Below are positions 60,598 to 64,000 of a stretch of DNA of 64,000 nucleotides, in pieces (the stretch's first letter is position 1; each line of letters begins with the position of its first letter). Location of the stretch: positions 48,696,501 through 48,760,500 of the forward strand of contig NC_090989.1 of assembly GCF_041146395.1 (NCBI RefSeq), in the 5' to 3' direction. The notes beneath the pieces were generated by a model. It searched no databases and had not been told where the DNA came from. It saw nothing but the letters and a program-made list of their open reading frames with translations. The DNA comes from Eulemur rufifrons (taxonomy: Eukaryota > Chordata > Mammalia > Primates > Lemuridae). The position numbers and the translations under genes are program-made.

Positions 60598-60815
60598 CTT
60601 CTAAATCTAAGCATTGTGAGTTCAAATTCTAACTCCACCACTTATTATCTCTATTATGTTAGACAAGATATTTAACCACTCTGGAGCCCATTTGACGCAT
60701 TTGTAAAGTGGAGGAATATAATGGCATTTCCAGGACAGCTGGGAAAGTATCATTAATATTAATAATATATGCAGTACCCTTACATATGGTAGACACAAGG
60801 TATTTCTACCATTTT
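60598..60815 (+). repeat. MIR SINE, sense
   Basis: 'ttctaaatctaagcattgtgagttcaaattctaactccaccacttattatctc', 'gacaagatatttaaccactctggagccca' and 'catttgtaaagtggagga' are the MIR blocks in order. Confidence 0.8.
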
Positions 60816-60849
60816 AGGTACCTAAGTTAGAATATGACTCTTGGGTGAA

Positions 60850-60935
60850 AGTTGCTGCTTTTATCCGTGTATCCACAGCCCTTAGCACAGAGTAGGCAAT
60901 AGAAATTTTGAAAATATTGCTGGATTCTAGTTGTT
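60850..60935 (+). repeat. L2 3'-end-like fragment
   Basis: 'gtatccacagcccttagcacagagtaggcaatagaaatttt' parallels 'tatccccagcacctagcacagtgcctggcacatagtaggcactcaataaat' with a short deletion. Confidence 0.5.
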
Positions 60936-62130
60936 TCCATGGTTACTATTGAGACTACCTGCTGTATATATGCATACATTCTCATTTGTAAGGTATTTAA
61001 AAATGGCATTGTTAATATAATTATATAATGTCTATTTTTCCAAAAGAGATTTTTGTCTCTAGAGAAGACAGAAAATTGTTAAGAAATAAATTTGACCAAA
61101 ATCTTTCATGCATATTCAAAGATCACTGCAAATTATGTTACCTTAAAAAGAAATGTTTGAGGTAGAGAGGCACAAGTTTCTTGAAAAACATGAGTTAATT
61201 GTAGATGATTTCTGGATTGAGTGTCATAAGGGAAAAAGAAAGTGAGCAAAAGAGAAGAAAATAAATTAAATACCTCTCTTATTTCATGTAGAGACAAGAA
61301 AAAACAAATTTAAATACCACTTGCAGTTTTTGTGTGTCAAGATAATTTTATTTTACTACCCTCTCCTGATCAAGGTGCTGGGGGAATCAAATACACAATT
61401 AAAATGAGAAAACAATAATAAACAACAATAGTTAAAACATCATAAAAATCCATATTGAAGATAACAAACACAGGAATAAGGAAGCTAATGGTGGTTGGGG
61501 GTCATTCTTTAAATTCAAATCTGATATAACAGTCTAACAATCTGTATTCCCTGAAATGAGTGTGTGATGACTTGGGATCCAATTGCTTGTCACAGAGGCT
61601 GGCATTGTAGTTGCATGAGTCCTTTCTGTCAGGGTTGGGAAACATAGATCCTAACAGGCCCACATGTAAAGATTTTATTGAGGTTAAGATATTCATACAG
61701 CTCTGATTTACCATTGTAACTCATTATAGCTTAGCACTGTAAGTGGCTGCTGTCATTATCATGCTGTTGTATTTCAAAAGAGCTTTAGTTGGGAGTGCTG
61801 CTATTTCTATAAAGGCAGAAAAGTGCCTCCAGAAACTTGAGATATTAACAAGGCTGGCAGCAAATTTCTGCAATGTTGTGAAACAAAATCAATTGTTCAA
61901 AGATGTTACCTTCAGTGATGGCCCAGGAACTAAACTAGAGAATGAACATGTTCAGTTCTGAAATTTTCAGAGTGATCTTGGCTCACAAGGGGAAACAGTA
62001 GATCCTGAAGAGAAGAGATTAAAATGTAACAAATGGGATTACATAAAATATAAACCAACAGAACTAGAGGTTTTGAAACTGTGACAACTTTTGAGATCTG
62101 TGAGGTTAGAATTTAGGGGATTCATGATTT
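60936..62130. other. Non-coding DNA
   Basis: No repeat or gene recognised. The 72-codon frame at 61743-61961 has no family motif. Confidence 0.55.
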
Positions 62131-62137
62131 TGTCCTT

Positions 62138-62618
62138 TTTTTTTAATTTCAGCATATTATGGGGGTACAAAAGTTTAGGTTATGTATATTGCCTATGCCC
62201 CCCCCACTCCCAAAGTCAGTGTGTCCATTCCCCAGACAGTGGGCATTGCACTCATTATGTAGGTATACACCCATCCCTTCCTCCCTCACATCTGCCCAAT
62301 ACCCAGTTGGTGTTATTCCCAAATGTGCACTTAGGTGATGATCGAGGAAACCAATTTTGCTGGTGAGTACATGTGGTGCTTATTTTTCCATTCTTGGAAT
62401 ACTTCACTTAGTAGAATGAATTCCAACTCTGTCCAGGAGAACATAAGAGATTCTATATCCCCATTATTTCTTATAGCTGAGTAATACTCCATGGTATACA
62501 TATACCACATTTTACTAATCCACTCATGTATTGATGGGCATTTGGGTTGTTTCCACATCTTTGCTATTGTGAATTGTGCTGCTATAAACATTTGGGTGCA
62601 GATGTCTTTATTATGGAA
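62138..62618 (-). mobile_element. Young L1 3' end, antisense, inserted beside another L1 tail
   Basis: Starts with a T run (reversed poly(A)), then 'aatttcagcatattatgggggtacaaaagtttagg', 'ggtgagtacatgtggtgctt' and the ORF2 end in reverse ('cttttgtta..', 'tgggcatttgggttgtttccacatctttgc'). TGTCCTT occurs at 62131-62137 and 62619-62625 and is the likely target duplication. The minus strand encodes [20 protein letters not shown] to HHMYSPAK, the ORF2p C-terminus, intact over the 62331-62591 piece. Confidence 0.9.
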
Positions 62619-62625
62619 TGTCCTT

Positions 62626-64000
62626 GTTTTTTTTATTTCAAAATATTATGGGGGTACAGATGTTTTTGGTTACATGGATAACTTATGTTTGAGTCAGGGT
62701 TATAAGTGTGCCCTTCACCCAGAGTGTGTCCATTATACCCATTAGGTAGATTTTCACACATATCCTCTTCCCTACTCTCCCCTGCTTGATTTCCACTGAG
62801 TTTTACTTCCCTCTGTGCATGTGTTTGTTCATCGGTTAGTTCCAATTTAATAGTGAGTACATGTATTGTTTGCTTTTCCATGCTTTAAATATTTCACTTA
62901 AGATAATGGTCTCCAGTTCCATCCAAATTGTTGCAAAAGGCCTTAATTCATCCTTCTTTGTGGCTGAGTAGTATTCCACAGTATGCATATACCACATTTG
63001 TTAATCCACTCATGAACTGATGGACACTTGGGTTGATTCCACATCTTTGCAATTGTGAATTGTGCTGCAATAAACATTCGAGTGTACATGTCTTTTTGAT
63101 AAAATGACTTCTTTTCCTTTGGGTAAATACCCAGTAGTGGCAGTGCGGGATCAAATGGTAGGTCTACATTTAGTTCTTTGAGGAATGTTCACACTGTTTC
63201 CTGTAGAGGTTGTGCTAATTTGCAGTCCCACCATCAGTGTATAAACATTCATTTCTCTCTGCATCCATGACAGCATCTATCGTTTTGGGACTTTTTAATA
63301 AAAGCCATTCTGACTGGGGAAAAGTGATATCTCTTTGTGGTTTTAATTTTCATTTTGCTGATGATTAGTGACGGTGAGCATTTTTTCATATGTTTATTGG
63401 CCATTTGTCTATCTTCTTTTGAAAAGCTTCTGTTCATGTCTTTTGCCCATTTTTTAATGGTTTTTTTTTTCTTGCTGATTTGTTTGAGTTCTTTGTTGAT
63501 TATCACCCCTTTGTAGGTTGTTATCCCTTTATCAGAAGTGTAGCTTGTGAATATTTTCTTCCATTCTGTAGGTTGTCTATTTTCCCTGTATTATTTCCTT
63601 AGCTGTGCAGAAGCTTTTTAATTTAATCAAATCCCATTTATTTATTTTTGTTGTTGATGTGATTGCCATTGGGGTCTTCTTCATAATTTCATTGCCTAGA
63701 CTGATATCTAGAAGAGGTTTCCCAACATTTACTTCTAGCATTCTTATGATTTCATGTCTTACATTGAAGTCTTTTATCCATCTTGAATTAATTTTTGTGA
63801 GTGGTAAGAGATATGGACGCCATTTCATTCTTCTGCATGTAGCTATCCAATTCTTCCAGCACCATTTATTAAATAGAGCTACTTTTCCCCATTGTATGTT
63901 GTTGTCTGCTTTGTCAATGATTAGTTGGCTGTATGTGGATGGTTTTATGTGGGTTCTCTGTTCTGTTCCATTGGCCTGTTTCTCTATTTTTGTGCCAATA
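62626..64000 (-). mobile_element. L1 3' end and ORF2, antisense, runs off the window
   Basis: Starts with a T run ('gttttttttatttcaaaatattatgggggtacag') and continues through an older-type 3' UTR ('tacatggataacttatg', 'cttaagataatggtctccagttccatcc') into ORF2 in reverse up to the window end ('ggcctgtttctctatttttgtgccaata'). Its 3' UTR differs from the young lemur type and resembles 5452-5760, so it belongs to an older L1 subfamily. Confidence 0.92.
62948..63828 (-). pseudogene. L1 ORF2p C-terminal region, partial and broken
   Basis: The minus strand shows, from right to left, KISIRWIKDFNVRHEIIRML-type sequence with GKPLLDISLGNEIMKKTPMA and [20 protein letters not shown] (63577-63828). Next come [20 protein letters not shown] and KMKIKTTKRYHFSPVRMAFI (63249-63506), then CTLECLLQHNSQLQRCGI in a shifted frame (62948-63154). 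Frame breaks separate the blocks. It extends past the window edge, so the 5' state is unknown. Confidence 0.8.

Overview
The window reads as nuclear DNA of a strepsirrhine primate, most likely a Malagasy lemur. The best clue is the Alu at 16376-16720. It is a full dimer with the lemur-type middle (AT-rich linker around 16500-16540) and the right-arm diagnostic GACGCCACGGCACTCACT. The young L1 3' ends are also not of the human type. The sequence is AT-rich and gene-poor. I find no convincing host exon, RNA gene, CpG island or CRISPR array. The longest open frames outside repeats (137 and 139 codons) are unrecognised. The window is best described as a gene desert made of layered transposons.

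Layout. 1-2270: unique DNA with two MIRs. 2270-7420: an old, degraded antisense L1 (ORF2 side) interrupted by a mariner element (about 3163-4117), an antisense L1 3' end (5452-5760) and a young twin-primed L1 (6301-7165) with a perfect 12-bp target-site duplication. 7420-16360: mostly unique DNA with L2, MIR, an antisense L1 3' end, an antisense Hsmar2-like mariner (14124-15381) and an old L1 3' end. 16376-16720: the lemur-type Alu. 16734-28260: long unique stretches with an MLT1 LTR, MIR, L2 and a small hAT MITE. 28264-30012: a degenerate minisatellite abutting a second copy of the first mariner family, itself split by an L1 that carries a 3' transduction. 30150-30795: a probable LTR. 33-40 kb: MITE, FLAM-like Alu monomer and two consecutive sense L1 3' ends. 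41340-48760: a second long antisense old L1 split by two unassigned inserts, a sense young L1, and another twin-primed L1 with a perfect 15-bp duplication. 49.5-51.8 kb: L1 fragment and a TcMar-Tigger element. 53.2-53.6 kb: two MIRs. 58.5-64 kb: one sense and two antisense L1s forming a large inverted-repeat arrangement that runs off the window.

No genes here act together in a pathway. The only protein-coding remnants are transposase and L1 ORF2 fragments, all broken. What is most worth reading is the transposition record: two twin-priming events, one L1 3' transduction and a DNA-transposon family present as two copies roughly a tenth diverged from each other. Repeat family names rest on recognition of consensus-like motifs by eye; no database search was run.
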